NCBI GenBank assembly: GCA_019752115.1
Contig: JAIEMN010000016.1
Span: forward strand, 36,454-100,453
DNA length: 64,000 nt
DNA from: Gemmatimonadaceae bacterium
Lineage (GTDB): Bacteria; Gemmatimonadota; Gemmatimonadetes; Gemmatimonadales; Gemmatimonadaceae
Direction of reading: 5' to 3'
The stretch's first letter is position 1, and every line of letters starts with the position of its first letter. This document shows positions 36,203 to 45,358 of this stretch, piece by piece. A program made the position numbers and the translations under genes. The notes below the pieces were generated by a model. The model saw only the letters and a program-made list of their open reading frames with translations, was not told where the DNA came from and searched no databases.

Positions 36203-37021
36203 GTGAACGGCATCCTGAGCGGCTTCCCCGACTTCTTCGCCCCCGGCGTCGCCACGGCCACCGTGCTCGTGGCGCTGCGCGTGGGCGGGCTGCTGCTCGT
36301 CGCGCCCGCGTGGTCGTCCAAGCAGGTCCCGATGCGCCTGCGCACCGCGCTGCTGGTGCTCTTCGCGGTGCTGCTGTTGCCGACCGGGATGGCCAGCGCC
36401 AATCAGGTCGGTCTCGCCATCACCCCCGCGAGCTTCCTCACCGAAACGGCGCTTGGCATGGCCTTCGGCCTCGCGGCGGCGCTCACGATCGCCGGCGCCG
36501 AGTTCGCCGGTGAACTCATGACCACCACGATCGGCCTCTCGGGCGCCGCGATCTTCGATCCGGTCAACAACACCCAGGGCTCGATCCTCGCCGCCTTCAT
36601 GCAGGTGCTCTCGCTCGTGATTCTCATGAGCACCGGCGGCCACCTCCTGATGCTCCAGGCCGTCGGCCAGAGCTTCTCCATCTTCCCGCTCGGCGCGCCG
36701 ATTCACATCGGCGCCGGGCTCTTCGCACTCGTGAAGAGTGCGAGCACCATCTTCGCGACCGGCGTGCAGTTCGCCTCGCCGGTCATCGCGGCCATCCTGC
36801 TCGCCAACATCGCCCTGTCGATCCTTGGTCGCGCGGCGCCGCAGCTGGAGATCATGAGCATCGCCTTCCCGCTGCAGATCGGGATCGGCCTGCTCACGCT
36901 GGCCGGTTCGCTCGGCCTGCTTGTGCGCGCGCTCGGCGACTGGGCGCCCGCGTATCAGCAGCACCTCGACAGTTTTGCGCGGGCGGCCCAGGTGGCCCCC
37001 GCGCCGGCGGGGAGGCGCTGA
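36203..37021 (+). CDS. fliR: FliR, export gate subunit
   Basis: A 272-residue membrane protein with GTG start. About six hydrophobic segments and FliR motifs are present: LRVGGLLLVAPAWSSKQVPM, EFAGELMTTTIGLSGAAIFDP and FPLQIGIGLLTLAGSLGLL. It completes the FliP5-Q4-R1 pore with FliP and FliQ. FliR is separate from FlhB here. Confidence 0.94.
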   Translation: MNGILSGFPDFFAPGVATATVLVALRVGGLLLVAPAWSSKQVPMRLRTALLVLFAVLLLPTGMASANQVGLAITPASFLTETALGMAFGLAAALTIAGAEFAGELMTTTIGLSGAAIFDPVNNTQGSILAAFMQVLSLVILMSTGGHLLMLQAVGQSFSIFPLGAPIHIGAGLFALVKSASTIFATGVQFASPVIAAILLANIALSILGRAAPQLEIMSIAFPLQIGIGLLTLAGSLGLLVRALGDWAPAYQQHLDSFARAAQVAPAPAGRR

Positions 37022-37027
37022 CGAGCC

Positions 37028-38131
37028 ATGGCAGAAAACGAATCCGGCGAAAAGACCGAAGACCCATCCGGTAAACGCCTCGAAGAAGCCCGCGAGAAAG
37101 GCCAGATCGCCAAGAGCGCCGAGTTCAACACCGCGGCGTTCCTGCTCGGCTTTCTCATGGTGATGTCGTTCGCCGGCCAGGCGCTGTGGGACTTCCTCCT
37201 GGCCACCATGGGGCAGCTCCTCGCGACCTCGGGCGACGGTTCACACGAAGGCGTATCGATGATCACGTGGCTCCAGGCCCTGTCCACCCGCACCATCATC
37301 GCGATGGTCGGGATGATGGGGGCGATGGCCGTGATCGCCATTGGCGTGCAGGCGCTCCAGACGGGTGGCCTGCTCACCGCCAAGCCGCTCGCGCCCAAGT
37401 TCGAGCGCCTCAATCCGATGAACAACCTCGGGCGCATGTTCAGCACGCAGTCCATCGCCGAGCTGTTCAAGGCGCTCGCCAAGATGGGCATCGTGAGCTG
37501 GGCCGTGTACGCGACGTTGAGCAACGCGTGGCCCGACATTCAGGCGCTCGTGCTCGACGCGAGCCCGATGGCGCTGATGTCACTCGTGGAACGCTACGGC
37601 ATGGCGCTCATGAAGAACGCCGGGCTGATGTTCCTCGTCCTCGCGGCCGCCGACTACGGATTCCAGAAGTGGAAGACCTTCGAAGACCTCAAGATGACCA
37701 AGCAGGAGGTCAAGGAAGAGGCGAAGGCGTCGGAAGGCAATCAGGAAATGAAGGGACGTCGCCGGCAGATCGCGCGTGAGCGCATCCGTCGCGCGATGTT
37801 CGCCGCCGTGCCCAAGGCCGATGTCGTGATCGTCAACCCGACGCACATCGCCATTGCCATCAAGTACGACCCCAATGTCGCCCCCGCGCCGTACGTCGTC
37901 GCGCTGGGTGAACGCAAGATCGCGCAACGCATCAAGGAGCTCGCGTTTCAGCATGGTGTCCCCGTCATCGAGAACAAGCCGCTCGCCCGGGCGCTCATCA
38001 AGGTCGTCAAGGTGGGCACGATGATCCCCGTCGAGATGTACCTCGCGGTCGCTGAAGTCCTCGCCTTCGTGATGCGTCAGCGGCAGAAGTTCGGGAAGGC
38101 CTGGCGTGGCACGGCGGAGATGGCCGCATGA
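37028..38131 (+). CDS. flhB: FlhB, export specificity switch
   Basis: A 367-residue protein with four membrane segments and an N-terminal GEKTEDPSGKRLEEAREKGQ. The autocleavage site Asn270-Pro271-Thr272-His273 (VIVNPTHIAIAIKYD) is in the cytoplasmic domain. Cleavage switches export from hook to filament proteins when FliK signals. It overlaps flhA by 4 bp. Confidence 0.96.
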   Translation: MAENESGEKTEDPSGKRLEEAREKGQIAKSAEFNTAAFLLGFLMVMSFAGQALWDFLLATMGQLLATSGDGSHEGVSMITWLQALSTRTIIAMVGMMGAMAVIAIGVQALQTGGLLTAKPLAPKFERLNPMNNLGRMFSTQSIAELFKALAKMGIVSWAVYATLSNAWPDIQALVLDASPMALMSLVERYGMALMKNAGLMFLVLAAADYGFQKWKTFEDLKMTKQEVKEEAKASEGNQEMKGRRRQIARERIRRAMFAAVPKADVVIVNPTHIAIAIKYDPNVAPAPYVVALGERKIAQRIKELAFQHGVPVIENKPLARALIKVVKVGTMIPVEMYLAVAEVLAFVMRQRQKFGKAWRGTAEMAA

Positions 38132-40224
38132 CGTCCGCCGCACTGCCGATTCCGAATGCCGGCGCCGTGGCGCCGGGCAAGCGCGCCGATGTGGCGCTGG
38201 CGCTGGCCGTCGTGCTGGTGCTCGCGCTCATCATCGTGCCGCTCCCGCCGGCGCTGCTCGACCTCTGCCTCGCGGCCAGCATCGGCGCGTCACTCGCCGT
38301 GCTGCTCGTGGCGCTGTCCACGACCAATCCGCTCGACTTCAGCAGCTTCCCCGCGCTGCTCCTGCTCCTCACGCTCTTCCGTATCGGCCTCAACGTCAGC
38401 TCCACGCGCCTCATCCTCACGGAAGCGCACGCGGGGCGCGTCATTCAGGCGTTCGGCAGCTTCGTTATCGGCGGCAACTATGCCGTCGGTATCGTCATCT
38501 TCCTCATCCTGCTGGGCATCAACTTCATCGTCATCACCAAGGGTGCCGGGCGTATCGCCGAAGTGGCGGCGCGCTTCACCCTCGATGCGATGCCCGGCAA
38601 GCAGATGGCCATCGACGCCGACCTGTCGGCCGGCCTGATCGACGAAAAGGAAGCCCGAACCCGCCGTGACGAGATCGCGCGCACCGCCGACTTCTACGGC
38701 GCGATGGACGGTGCCTCCAAGTACGTGAAGGGCGATGCCATCCTCGGCATCCTCGTCCTCGTCGTGAACATCCTCGGCGGCATCTTCATTGGCGTCGTGC
38801 AGCGCGGCATGCCGCTCGGCAAGGCCGGTGCGACGTACACCATCCTTACGGTTGGTGATGGTCTGGTGTCGCAGATCCCGGCGCTGATCATCTCGACCGC
38901 CGCCGGTCTCATGGTCACCGCCGCGACCGGCACCGACCGGATGGGCACGGTGCTGGGCAAGCAGCTCGGCGGGCACCCGCGTGCGATGTACATCGTCGCC
39001 GGCGTGCTCGGCGCGTTCGCGCTCGTCCCGGCCGTCCCGATGTTCCCCTTTGCGGCGCTCGCCGCCGGGGCCATCGCGCTGGGCAAGGTGGCCGAGAAGG
39101 CCGAGAAGTCGCGGATGGCCATGGCCGCGCTCACCAGCACCCCCGTGGAAGCGGTGGAAGCGCCGGCGCCCGCCGATCCGATGCGCGATCTGCTGCAGAT
39201 CGATCCGCTCGAACTCGAAGTGGGCTATGCGCTCATTCCGCTCATCGACGCGGGCCAGGGCGGCGACCTGCTCGAACGCATCTCCCTGCTGCGCAAGCAG
39301 GCGGCGGTGGAACTCGGCATCCTCGTGCCGCCCATCCGCATTCGCGACGATATCAGCCTCCCCGCCAACGAGTACGTCATCAAGCTGCGCGGCTCCGAAG
39401 TCGCCCGCGCCGAAGTGCTGCCGCGCTTTGTCATGGCGCTCAACACCGGTGGCGTGGTCGCCGAGATCGATGGCATGGAAACGGTGGACCCGAGCTTCGG
39501 CATGCCGGCCAAGTGGGTCAACAGCGCGCGCAAGTCGGAAGCGGAAGCGCTCGGCTATGTCGTCGTTGAACCGACCACGGTCGTCGCCACCCACCTGCTC
39601 GAGACGCTCAAGAACAGCGCCGCCGATCTCCTCGGCCGGCAGGAAGTGCAGGAGATGGTGGAGACGCTCAAGAAGTCGCACCCCGCGCTCGTGGAGGAGA
39701 TCATCCCCGGCAAGGTGTCGCTCAGCGTGCTGCACCGCGTACTCCAGCGCCTGCTCCGCGAGCGCGTCCCCATTCGCGACCTCGTCACGATCCTCGAAGC
39801 GCTCGGCGATGGCGCCGACAGCACCAAGGATCCCGAGGCGCTCACGGAACTCGTCCGCAAGGCACTCACCAACGTCATCGCCCGCATGTTCGCCGACCAG
39901 ACCGGCAGCGTGCGCGGCATCACGATCGGGTCGCGTCTCGAGAGCGCGCTGCTCGGCCTCTTCTCGCCGCGGCAGTCGCAACCGAACGCGCCGATGCTCA
40001 CGCCGGAGCTCCTCGCCGGGCTGCTGCGTGAACTCAATCACCTGGCGTCCACCTATGCGGTGGATGGCCGTCCGTTGCCGCTCATCACGCCGCCGTCGCT
40101 GCGTGTTGGCGTGCGGCGCCTGATCGAACCGGTGCTGCCGAGCCTCCCGGTGGTTTCGCTCGCCGAACTGCCGGCGCAGATCACCCTCAGCAGCGTTGCC
40201 ACGTGGGAGATGACCCATGGCTGA
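38128..40224 (+). CDS. flhA: FlhA, export gate nonameric ring protein
   Basis: A 698-residue protein with about eight N-terminal membrane segments and the FHIPEP-type region (LRIGLNVSSTRLIL, then VITKGAGRIAEVAARFTLDAMPGKQ). The C-terminal cytoplasmic domain begins near residue 340 and contains LQIDPLELEVGYALIPLID. It docks chaperone-substrate complexes. It ends inside flhF by 8 bp. Confidence 0.96.
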   Translation: MTSAALPIPNAGAVAPGKRADVALALAVVLVLALIIVPLPPALLDLCLAASIGASLAVLLVALSTTNPLDFSSFPALLLLLTLFRIGLNVSSTRLILTEAHAGRVIQAFGSFVIGGNYAVGIVIFLILLGINFIVITKGAGRIAEVAARFTLDAMPGKQMAIDADLSAGLIDEKEARTRRDEIARTADFYGAMDGASKYVKGDAILGILVLVVNILGGIFIGVVQRGMPLGKAGATYTILTVGDGLVSQIPALIISTAAGLMVTAATGTDRMGTVLGKQLGGHPRAMYIVAGVLGAFALVPAVPMFPFAALAAGAIALGKVAEKAEKSRMAMAALTSTPVEAVEAPAPADPMRDLLQIDPLELEVGYALIPLIDAGQGGDLLERISLLRKQAAVELGILVPPIRIRDDISLPANEYVIKLRGSEVARAEVLPRFVMALNTGGVVAEIDGMETVDPSFGMPAKWVNSARKSEAEALGYVVVEPTTVVATHLLETLKNSAADLLGRQEVQEMVETLKKSHPALVEEIIPGKVSLSVLHRVLQRLLRERVPIRDLVTILEALGDGADSTKDPEALTELVRKALTNVIARMFADQTGSVRGITIGSRLESALLGLFSPRQSQPNAPMLTPELLAGLLRELNHLASTYAVDGRPLPLITPPSLRVGVRRLIEPVLPSLPVVSLAELPAQITLSSVATWEMTHG

Positions 40225-41113
40225 TATCCTCCTCGCCCACTCCATGAGCCATCCGCAAGCTGAACGTTTCCGTGGTGCCGATCTCTCGCGCGTCTCCGAG
40301 CGCGCGCGTCGCACCCTGGGCGACGATGTCATGATTCTGCACACGCGCACCGTCCGCGAAGGCGGCGTGCCGATGGTGGAAGTCCTCGCGGCGCCCAGTG
40401 CATCCATCGACGGCGTGCGCGCGCGGCTCACGCCGGCCCCGCTCCCGGCCACATTGCGCAAGGCAGACGGCACGCCCTTCTGCATCGCGCTCGTCGGTCC
40501 GACCGGAGCCGGCAAGACGACGACGGCGGCCAAGCTCGCGGTCAAGCGCGGGCTCTTTGGCGCGGGCCGCTGCGGCCTGCTGACCATCGACACCTATCGC
40601 GTGGGGGGCATGGAGCAGCTCGCGACCTATGCCGATCTCGCCGACGTGCCTTTTGAAGTGGTCTACGACGAGAAGGAAGTGGACGCCGCGATGAAGCGCC
40701 TGTCGGCGCAGTGCGACGTGATCATCGTCGATACGCCGGGGCGAAGCCCGAACAAGGCCGAGCTCACCGAACGGTGGCGCTCGCTGCTCGACCGCATGAA
40801 CCCCGACGAAGTGCATCTCGTGCTCCCCGCCTCATTGCGTGCCGATCTCGCGGTGGACATCGGCCGCAACTACGGCGCCGCCAAGTCGGCGCGCGGCAGT
40901 GCGCATCGCGGGGCCACGCACTTGCTCATCACCAAGCTCGATGAAGTCCCGCGCGAAACTGGCGTCGCCGATCTCGCGCTGTCGCTCGGCATGCCCACGC
41001 GCTGGATCGCCGATGGGCAGGACGTGCCCGCCGATCTCGGCGCGGGCGTGCCCCGCCTGCTTCGGAGCTGGGGGCTCTCGGCCGATGCGGAACCCGATTG
41101 GATGCCTGCGTAA
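40217..41113 (+). CDS. flhF: FlhF, SRP-like GTPase for flagellar placement
   Basis: A 298-residue SRP-family GTPase. The N-terminal B region is short (about 85 residues). G1 is GPTGAGKTTTAAK near residue 95, then LLTIDTYRVGGMEQL, DTPGRSPNK and LITKLDE. FlhF is usually 370-440 residues, so the basic N-terminal part is reduced. It acts with FlhG in setting flagellar number and place. Confidence 0.92.
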   Translation: MADILLAHSMSHPQAERFRGADLSRVSERARRTLGDDVMILHTRTVREGGVPMVEVLAAPSASIDGVRARLTPAPLPATLRKADGTPFCIALVGPTGAGKTTTAAKLAVKRGLFGAGRCGLLTIDTYRVGGMEQLATYADLADVPFEVVYDEKEVDAAMKRLSAQCDVIIVDTPGRSPNKAELTERWRSLLDRMNPDEVHLVLPASLRADLAVDIGRNYGAAKSARGSAHRGATHLLITKLDEVPRETGVADLALSLGMPTRWIADGQDVPADLGAGVPRLLRSWGLSADAEPDWMPA

Positions 41114-41116
41114 CCC

Positions 41117-42007
41117 ATGGCTGCTCCGATGATCCTCACCCCTCCCCGCAGTCTCGCGGCCACCGCGCCCGCCGCCCGTTCGCAGGCGGAAGGTGTGCGT
41201 GCGGCCATGCGACTCGTGGGCGGTGGCACGGCGGATGGCGTGCCCACCATTCTCTGCGCGAGCGGACGTGGTGGCAGCGGCACCTCGTTGCTGGCGGCCT
41301 TGCTCGCCGCCACGGCGGCCGGTGATGGCTTCCGCGTGCTGCTCGTGGATACCGACGACCTGCTGGGTCCGCTCGCGATGACGTTTGGCGTGGCGCCGCG
41401 CGCGAGCTGGATGGATTTGCGCGGCGGCAAGGCCGCGCCGCTGGACGTGATCACCCCCATCACCGCCACGCTGACGCTGGTGGCCGGTGGCCCGGCGCGT
41501 CTCAGTGACGACGCCACACCACTCACGAGTGCCGAACGCCGCGCATGCATGAAGCGCGTCAGTATGCTCGGTGAAGGCATGGACCTCGTGGTGATGGATG
41601 CCGGGTCACGCCTGGATGCCGTGCTCGGATCTGTAACACCCCACGCCGGTGAGCGAATGCTCGCCGTCGCCGGCGGGCACGATCCGATTGCCCTCGCGTC
41701 CACGTATGCGCTCATCAAGGCTGTACACGCGCGTCATGGTGCCCTTCCGACGGAGGTACTCGTCAATCGGCACGAGGGGCCAGACGCCACCCGCTGTTTC
41801 GAGGCCATCGATGCTGGGGCCCGACAGTTTCTCGGAATGTCACTGCGCCAGGCTGGCGCCGTGCCGGCCGACCCCACGCTCGACGCCGCCCTGCGCGCCG
41901 GCATGCCGTTCCCGGATGCCGCCGCCGGATCGCCCGCCGCTCTCGCCGCCCACGCGGTGGTGATGGATGTGCTGGCCGCCCGACCCTCCTCACGCATCGG
42001 TGCCTGA
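41117..42007 (+). CDS. flhG: FlhG/FleN-like MinD-family protein with degenerate P-loop
   Basis: A 296-residue MinD/ParA-like protein between flhF and fliA. Residues 22-28 (SQAEGVR) match the FlhF-activating QAxxxR motif. The deviant Walker A region reads ASGRGGSGTSL at 48-58: the first signature lysine is Arg51 and the catalytic P-loop lysine is Thr56. The second aspartate region (LLVDTDDLLGPLAMTFG) is recognisable and the Walker B region is VVMDAGSRLD. ATP binding may therefore be weak or lost. It is otherwise full length and is not a broken gene. Confidence 0.82.
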   Translation: MAAPMILTPPRSLAATAPAARSQAEGVRAAMRLVGGGTADGVPTILCASGRGGSGTSLLAALLAATAAGDGFRVLLVDTDDLLGPLAMTFGVAPRASWMDLRGGKAAPLDVITPITATLTLVAGGPARLSDDATPLTSAERRACMKRVSMLGEGMDLVVMDAGSRLDAVLGSVTPHAGERMLAVAGGHDPIALASTYALIKAVHARHGALPTEVLVNRHEGPDATRCFEAIDAGARQFLGMSLRQAGAVPADPTLDAALRAGMPFPDAAAGSPAALAAHAVVMDVLAARPSSRIGA

Positions 42008-42042
42008 CTGTGTCCCTCGCTACTCCCCTCGGATCCGTCGCC

Positions 42043-42798
42043 ATGAACGCCCAGCTCTGGCAAGCGTATCAGGCCGGTAATCAGACCGCCCGTGATCGAC
42101 TCCTCGAAGAGCATCTCGGTCTGGTGCACCATGTGGCCCGTCAGGTGTCGCGCACGCTGGCCGTGCGCGCCGACTTCGATGAACTCGTGAGCGCCGGGAC
42201 GATCGGCCTCATGACCGCCCTCGAAGGGTTCGACGCCACCCGCGGCCTCGCCTTCAGTACGTTCGCGGCGCCCCGCATTCGCGGCGCGATCCTCGACGAA
42301 CTGCGCAAGCAGGACCATGTGCCGCGGTCGATTCGCCGCAAGACGCGCGAGATTGCGGCCGCCCGTGAAGCGTTCCAGAAGGAACACGGTCACGCCCCCG
42401 AAGATCGCGAGCTCGCGGCCACGCTGGGCGTGGATCTCGAAACGCTCTGGCGCTGGCAGGCCGACGTGGAAAGCGCGAATCAGATTCCGCTCGATCGCGC
42501 CCCGGGCGAGCGGGAGAATGCGTCGCCGGTCCCCGCCGAAACGCTGACCAGCGACGAGTCGAACGGCGTGGAAGAGGCGCTGACGCACGAACAGGAAGTG
42601 TCGCACCTGAAGGACGCCATCATGCGGCTCAAGGAGCAGGAGCGCGTGGTGCTCTCGCTCTATTACTTCGAGGAACTCAAGCTCCACGAGATCGCGAAGG
42701 TGCTCGAGCTGACCGAATCGCGCGTGTCGCAGATCCGGAGCAAGGCGCTCAGCAAGCTGCGCGTGGAACTCCGCCCGTTGCGGGAGACCGTCGCATGA
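42043..42798 (+). CDS. fliA: FliA, sigma-28 factor for late flagellar genes
   Basis: A 251-residue sigma-70-family factor. Region 2 contains HHVARQVSRTL, DFDELVSAGTIGLMTALEGFD and STFAAPRIRGAILDELRKQD. Region 3 follows, and region 4 ends FEELKLHEIAKVLELTESRVSQIRSKAL with the words separated as in FliA. Start taken at the ATG (MNAQLWQAYQAG); a GTG at 42010 would add eleven residues. It is under the fliQ sigma-54 promoter and should read the promoters at 8124-8150 and 26596-26622. Confidence 0.95.
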   Translation: MNAQLWQAYQAGNQTARDRLLEEHLGLVHHVARQVSRTLAVRADFDELVSAGTIGLMTALEGFDATRGLAFSTFAAPRIRGAILDELRKQDHVPRSIRRKTREIAAAREAFQKEHGHAPEDRELAATLGVDLETLWRWQADVESANQIPLDRAPGERENASPVPAETLTSDESNGVEEALTHEQEVSHLKDAIMRLKEQERVVLSLYYFEELKLHEIAKVLELTESRVSQIRSKALSKLRVELRPLRETVA

Positions 42799-43181
42799 AG
42801 GCGCTGATGCAGAGTCTCAAGATCGCCGCGCTGCTCGTTGGCGTGACGGCGGTTGGTCTGGTCGCGGGCGCCTGGCTCATGTCGCCGGCCATTTCGCCGC
42901 GGCAGCGGGTACTCGCGGCCGGTGGCGTGATCGGCACCCTGGTCTTCGCCGCCCTCGCGTCGTGGCTGCGCGGCGTGATGATCGATCGCCGGGCCCGCCG
43001 CAGCCGCACCGCGGCCGCCGCGCCACCGGTGATCACGCTCCGCAGTGGCCGCAGCGCGCGCACCCCCAAGGCCGTACAGGCGCTCGCCGCGAGCGGGGCG
43101 GCGCCGGTGGAGATTGCGCACCGGACCGGGCTGCCGCTCGATGCGGTGGCGATGCTGCTGGAGTTGGCGCCGGCGCGGTAG
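42795..43181 (+). CDS. Small membrane protein coupled to fliA, function unknown
   Basis: A 128-residue protein overlapping the fliA stop (ATGA). It has two predicted membrane segments at about 9-31 and 39-62, then a basic stretch RGVMIDRRARRSRT. The C-terminal part (AVQALAASGAAPVEIAHRTG, then PLDAVAMLLEL) looks like the short helical domain that ends DUF2802/DUF6115-type proteins near che and fla genes. It may be a membrane-linked motility regulator. I cannot assign a biochemical role. Confidence 0.72.
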   Translation: MKALMQSLKIAALLVGVTAVGLVAGAWLMSPAISPRQRVLAAGGVIGTLVFAALASWLRGVMIDRRARRSRTAAAAPPVITLRSGRSARTPKAVQALAASGAAPVEIAHRTGLPLDAVAMLLELAPAR

Positions 43182-43188
43182 TACGGGT

Positions 43189-43210
43189 GGGGCGCTAGTG
43201 CTGGCGCCCC
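43189..43210. terminator. Bidirectional hairpin between convergent genes
   Basis: GGGGCGC and GCGCCCC form a 7-bp stem around an 8-base loop, just after the stop of the fliA-coupled gene and spanning the stop codon of the opposing gene. No U-tract is visible. Confidence 0.5.
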
Positions 43211-44556
43211 AGTCCGCGTTTGGTCCAGACGAGCAGCGGACAGCCACGGCGACCGGTCATCAGTTCGCTCGGCGGGTTGCGCGTATACACCTCCATCATC
43301 GCCACATCGCGAGGATCGAGCGCGCGCAGATCGTCCGTGTCGCCGGGGATACCATCAATGCGGATGTCCCAGTTCGGGCACGGCCCACTGACCACGACGC
43401 GTGTACCCACTCGCCGCATGCGAACGCCGGGAATGCTGTCGAGCACCTCGGGAACGCCTGGGAAGTCGCGCATCACGGTCGAATCCCGGTGATAGCCGAA
43501 GCCTGCTCTGATGCGCTCTTCAATCGCCCTCGTGCGCTCGGCGAGCACCGTTGCTTCGACCTTGATCGCCTCGAGGCGCGTGACCGCGCTCAGCGATACG
43601 TCGATCACGGCTGGTGAGGTGGCGTCGATGACCACCGGTCGCGATGCCACTTGATAGCCGATCGCCATCACCTCGAGTTGGTGCGTACCCTCCGGAATGC
43701 CGCGCAGCACGTAGCGGCCACTATCGTCGCTGCGCACCCCTTCGAACTCACCGACCGTCACGCTCGCGCCAGCGATCCCTGCGCCCCGAGCATTACGCAC
43801 CACGCCGCGCAGCACGCCGAGCGCCGCGCGCGCCGCGCCGCCACTCGGGAGCACGATGTCCTGCCGCGCCACGCGCTCCGTCGTCGGCGCCATGGTGATC
43901 GCCACCCGCCGCAGCGAGTCGTTGGCCGACGCCGCAAACGCCAGTGTGAGCGGCACCCCCATCGGTAATCCGCAGAGCGCATAGCTTCCGCTGGTGTCCA
44001 CGCTCGCCTCGCGGCGCAATCGTCGCTGCCCGATGTCGGCCAGCGACTTCCCCTTTCCGCTGAGCTCGATCCATTCGCCCGTGCCCACGAGCGATGCGCG
44101 ACTCACGGTATCGCCCGCCGCGAGCCGCACACTGCCAAACACCAGCAGCGTGTCGTGCGCCGGTGCCGTGGAGCCGCACAGCCGTGACCAGAGCGTGGCG
44201 AAGCTCGGGAGTGCCAGCACCACAGGAATGTCCTCACGCACAACCCGCACCGCGCGCGACGCCCCATTGAGCCCGATCGCGTCGAACGCATCGTGCTGCA
44301 CCGTCAGCCGTTAACTCCCTGCCGCCACGCTGTCGAAGCGAAAGCGTCCGTTCGCATCACTCAGCGCACTGCGCCCCGTGCCTTCGATTGTCACCAACGC
44401 ACCGGCGAGCGGGCGTGTGTGGAGGCTGTCGTACGCCAGTCCAGTAATTACCACGGGCTGGGCGTGCACGGCGTTCAGCGGCGGACAGAGTCCAGCCGCG
44501 ACGAAACACATCAGCGCGCTGTGCGCGCGGAGCCATTGCATTGCTGGACGGGACAT
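43195..44556 (-). pseudogene. Carboxypeptidase-regulatory-like / TonB-plug-like protein, interrupted by one in-frame stop
   Basis: The frame from 44556 to 43195 would encode about 453 residues but is cut by TAA at 44311-44313. The first 81 residues are a signal peptide (LMCFVAAGLCPPLNAVHAQ) and the start of a carboxypeptidase regulatory-like domain (GLAYDSLHTRPLAGALVTIE, then SDANGRFRFDSVAAG). Directly after the stop the same frame resumes with RLTVQHDAFDAIGL, a normal continuation. A second such domain (LRGVVRNARGAGIAGASVTV) and a plug-like end (VMRDFPGVPEVLDSIPGVRM, then WDIRIDGIPGD) follow. A CAA to TAA change would explain the stop. Such proteins are abundant in Gemmatimonadota and Bacteroidota. 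A sequencing error is possible. Confidence 0.78.
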
Positions 44557-44906
44557 GGAGCGAACGTACCCCTCGGTCGCGGCGGCAGCAATGTCGATCG
44601 TCCCTGCGAAGAGGCCCGACTCGGACGTCGGTCTACGGACATCTATGGACGGTGGGAATCGGGATCGGGAACGGAGGTGGGGGTCGGCTTGCCCGGGGCG
44701 AGGATGTGCTGCGCTCCGTCATCACCAATCGTCCGTGCGCCGCGCGAAGCGCCAACACGGACACTCTGAATAGCGGAGCGCAGCAGGCTCCACCCCCCAG
44801 CAAGCCGACCCCGATCGTCCGACCAGAATCCCGACTCCCAACTCCATAGTTGTCCGGAGTCCAAAGTCCCAAGTCGGGAGTCCGATACGCGGCCCACCCG
44901 CTCGGC
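44557..44906. other. Non-coding region between the TonB-plug-like pseudogene and vapC
   Basis: About 350 bp with no convincing gene. Most of it is a large imperfect inverted repeat (about 44651-44858). Short ORFs inside are low-complexity Arg/Pro/Ser-rich products of the repeat. Confidence 0.65.
44651..44858. repeat. Large imperfect inverted repeat with nested hairpin
   Basis: The best-paired arms are about 44679-44718 and 44773-44813 (GGGGTCGGCTTGC and TGCTGCGCTCCG against their complements). Weaker pairing extends outward through GGGAATCGGGAT-like and ATCCCGACTCCC-like words. A smaller stem GTCCGTG/CACGGAC lies in the middle (44731-44762). It could form a long folded RNA or be a non-autonomous element remnant. 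Confidence 0.65.
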
Positions 44907-45350
44907 TCAGAGCACCAGCAGGTGCTCCGTCGTCGCTCCCGCCACCGCCGCCAGCGGTACAGCGCGATCGAACGTCACCAGCTGCCCCTCGCGCTCGACC
45001 GCCAGTGCCAACAGGTACACGTCGGTCAATTGACGTCCGCCGTGAATGCGCGAAAAGTCCACGCGCGTGCTGGCCAACAGTGAGAGATCATCGGGCCAGA
45101 ACTGGTGCGCCGGCGTCGCGACCGCCTCGCGCAACCGTTCGGCAATCGCCGCCACCGGATGCGGATTCGCATACGTCGGCTGCGACATCACGCGGATGCA
45201 GCCGTTCTGCGTGATCGGGCACGACGCCCACCCGCCGTCGCCGCCCGCCTTCGCGAACCACGTAGTCGCGGCAACATGCGACACATGCGACGCATCCAGC
45301 AGCGCAATGAGGACGTTCACGTCCAACAGCGATCGGCGCGCGGCGGCCAC
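44907..45350 (-). CDS. vapC: VapC-type PIN-domain toxin
   Basis: A 147-residue PIN-domain RNase. Acidic residues of the active site are seen in LLDVNVLIALLDASH near residue 9, TDVYLLALA near residue 115 and FDRAVPL near residue 131. The likely start is the GTG at 45350, 8 bp after the antitoxin stop; no ATG precedes the conserved core. It forms a toxin-antitoxin pair with the ribbon-helix-helix gene upstream. Confidence 0.85.
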   Translation of the reverse strand: MAAARRSLLDVNVLIALLDASHVSHVAATTWFAKAGGDGGWASCPITQNGCIRVMSQPTYANPHPVAAIAERLREAVATPAHQFWPDDLSLLASTRVDFSRIHGGRQLTDVYLLALAVEREGQLVTFDRAVPLAAVAGATTEHLLVL

Positions 45351-45358
45351 GTGCTGCC

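Noticed and set aside
38290..40593. 767-residue open frame opposite flhA and flhF
   Set aside because: Antisense shadow of two strongly conserved genes; composition is not protein-like.
44633..44897. Small minus-strand ORFs between the pseudogene and vapC
   Set aside because: They are translations of the inverted repeat, are low in complexity and lack a start context.
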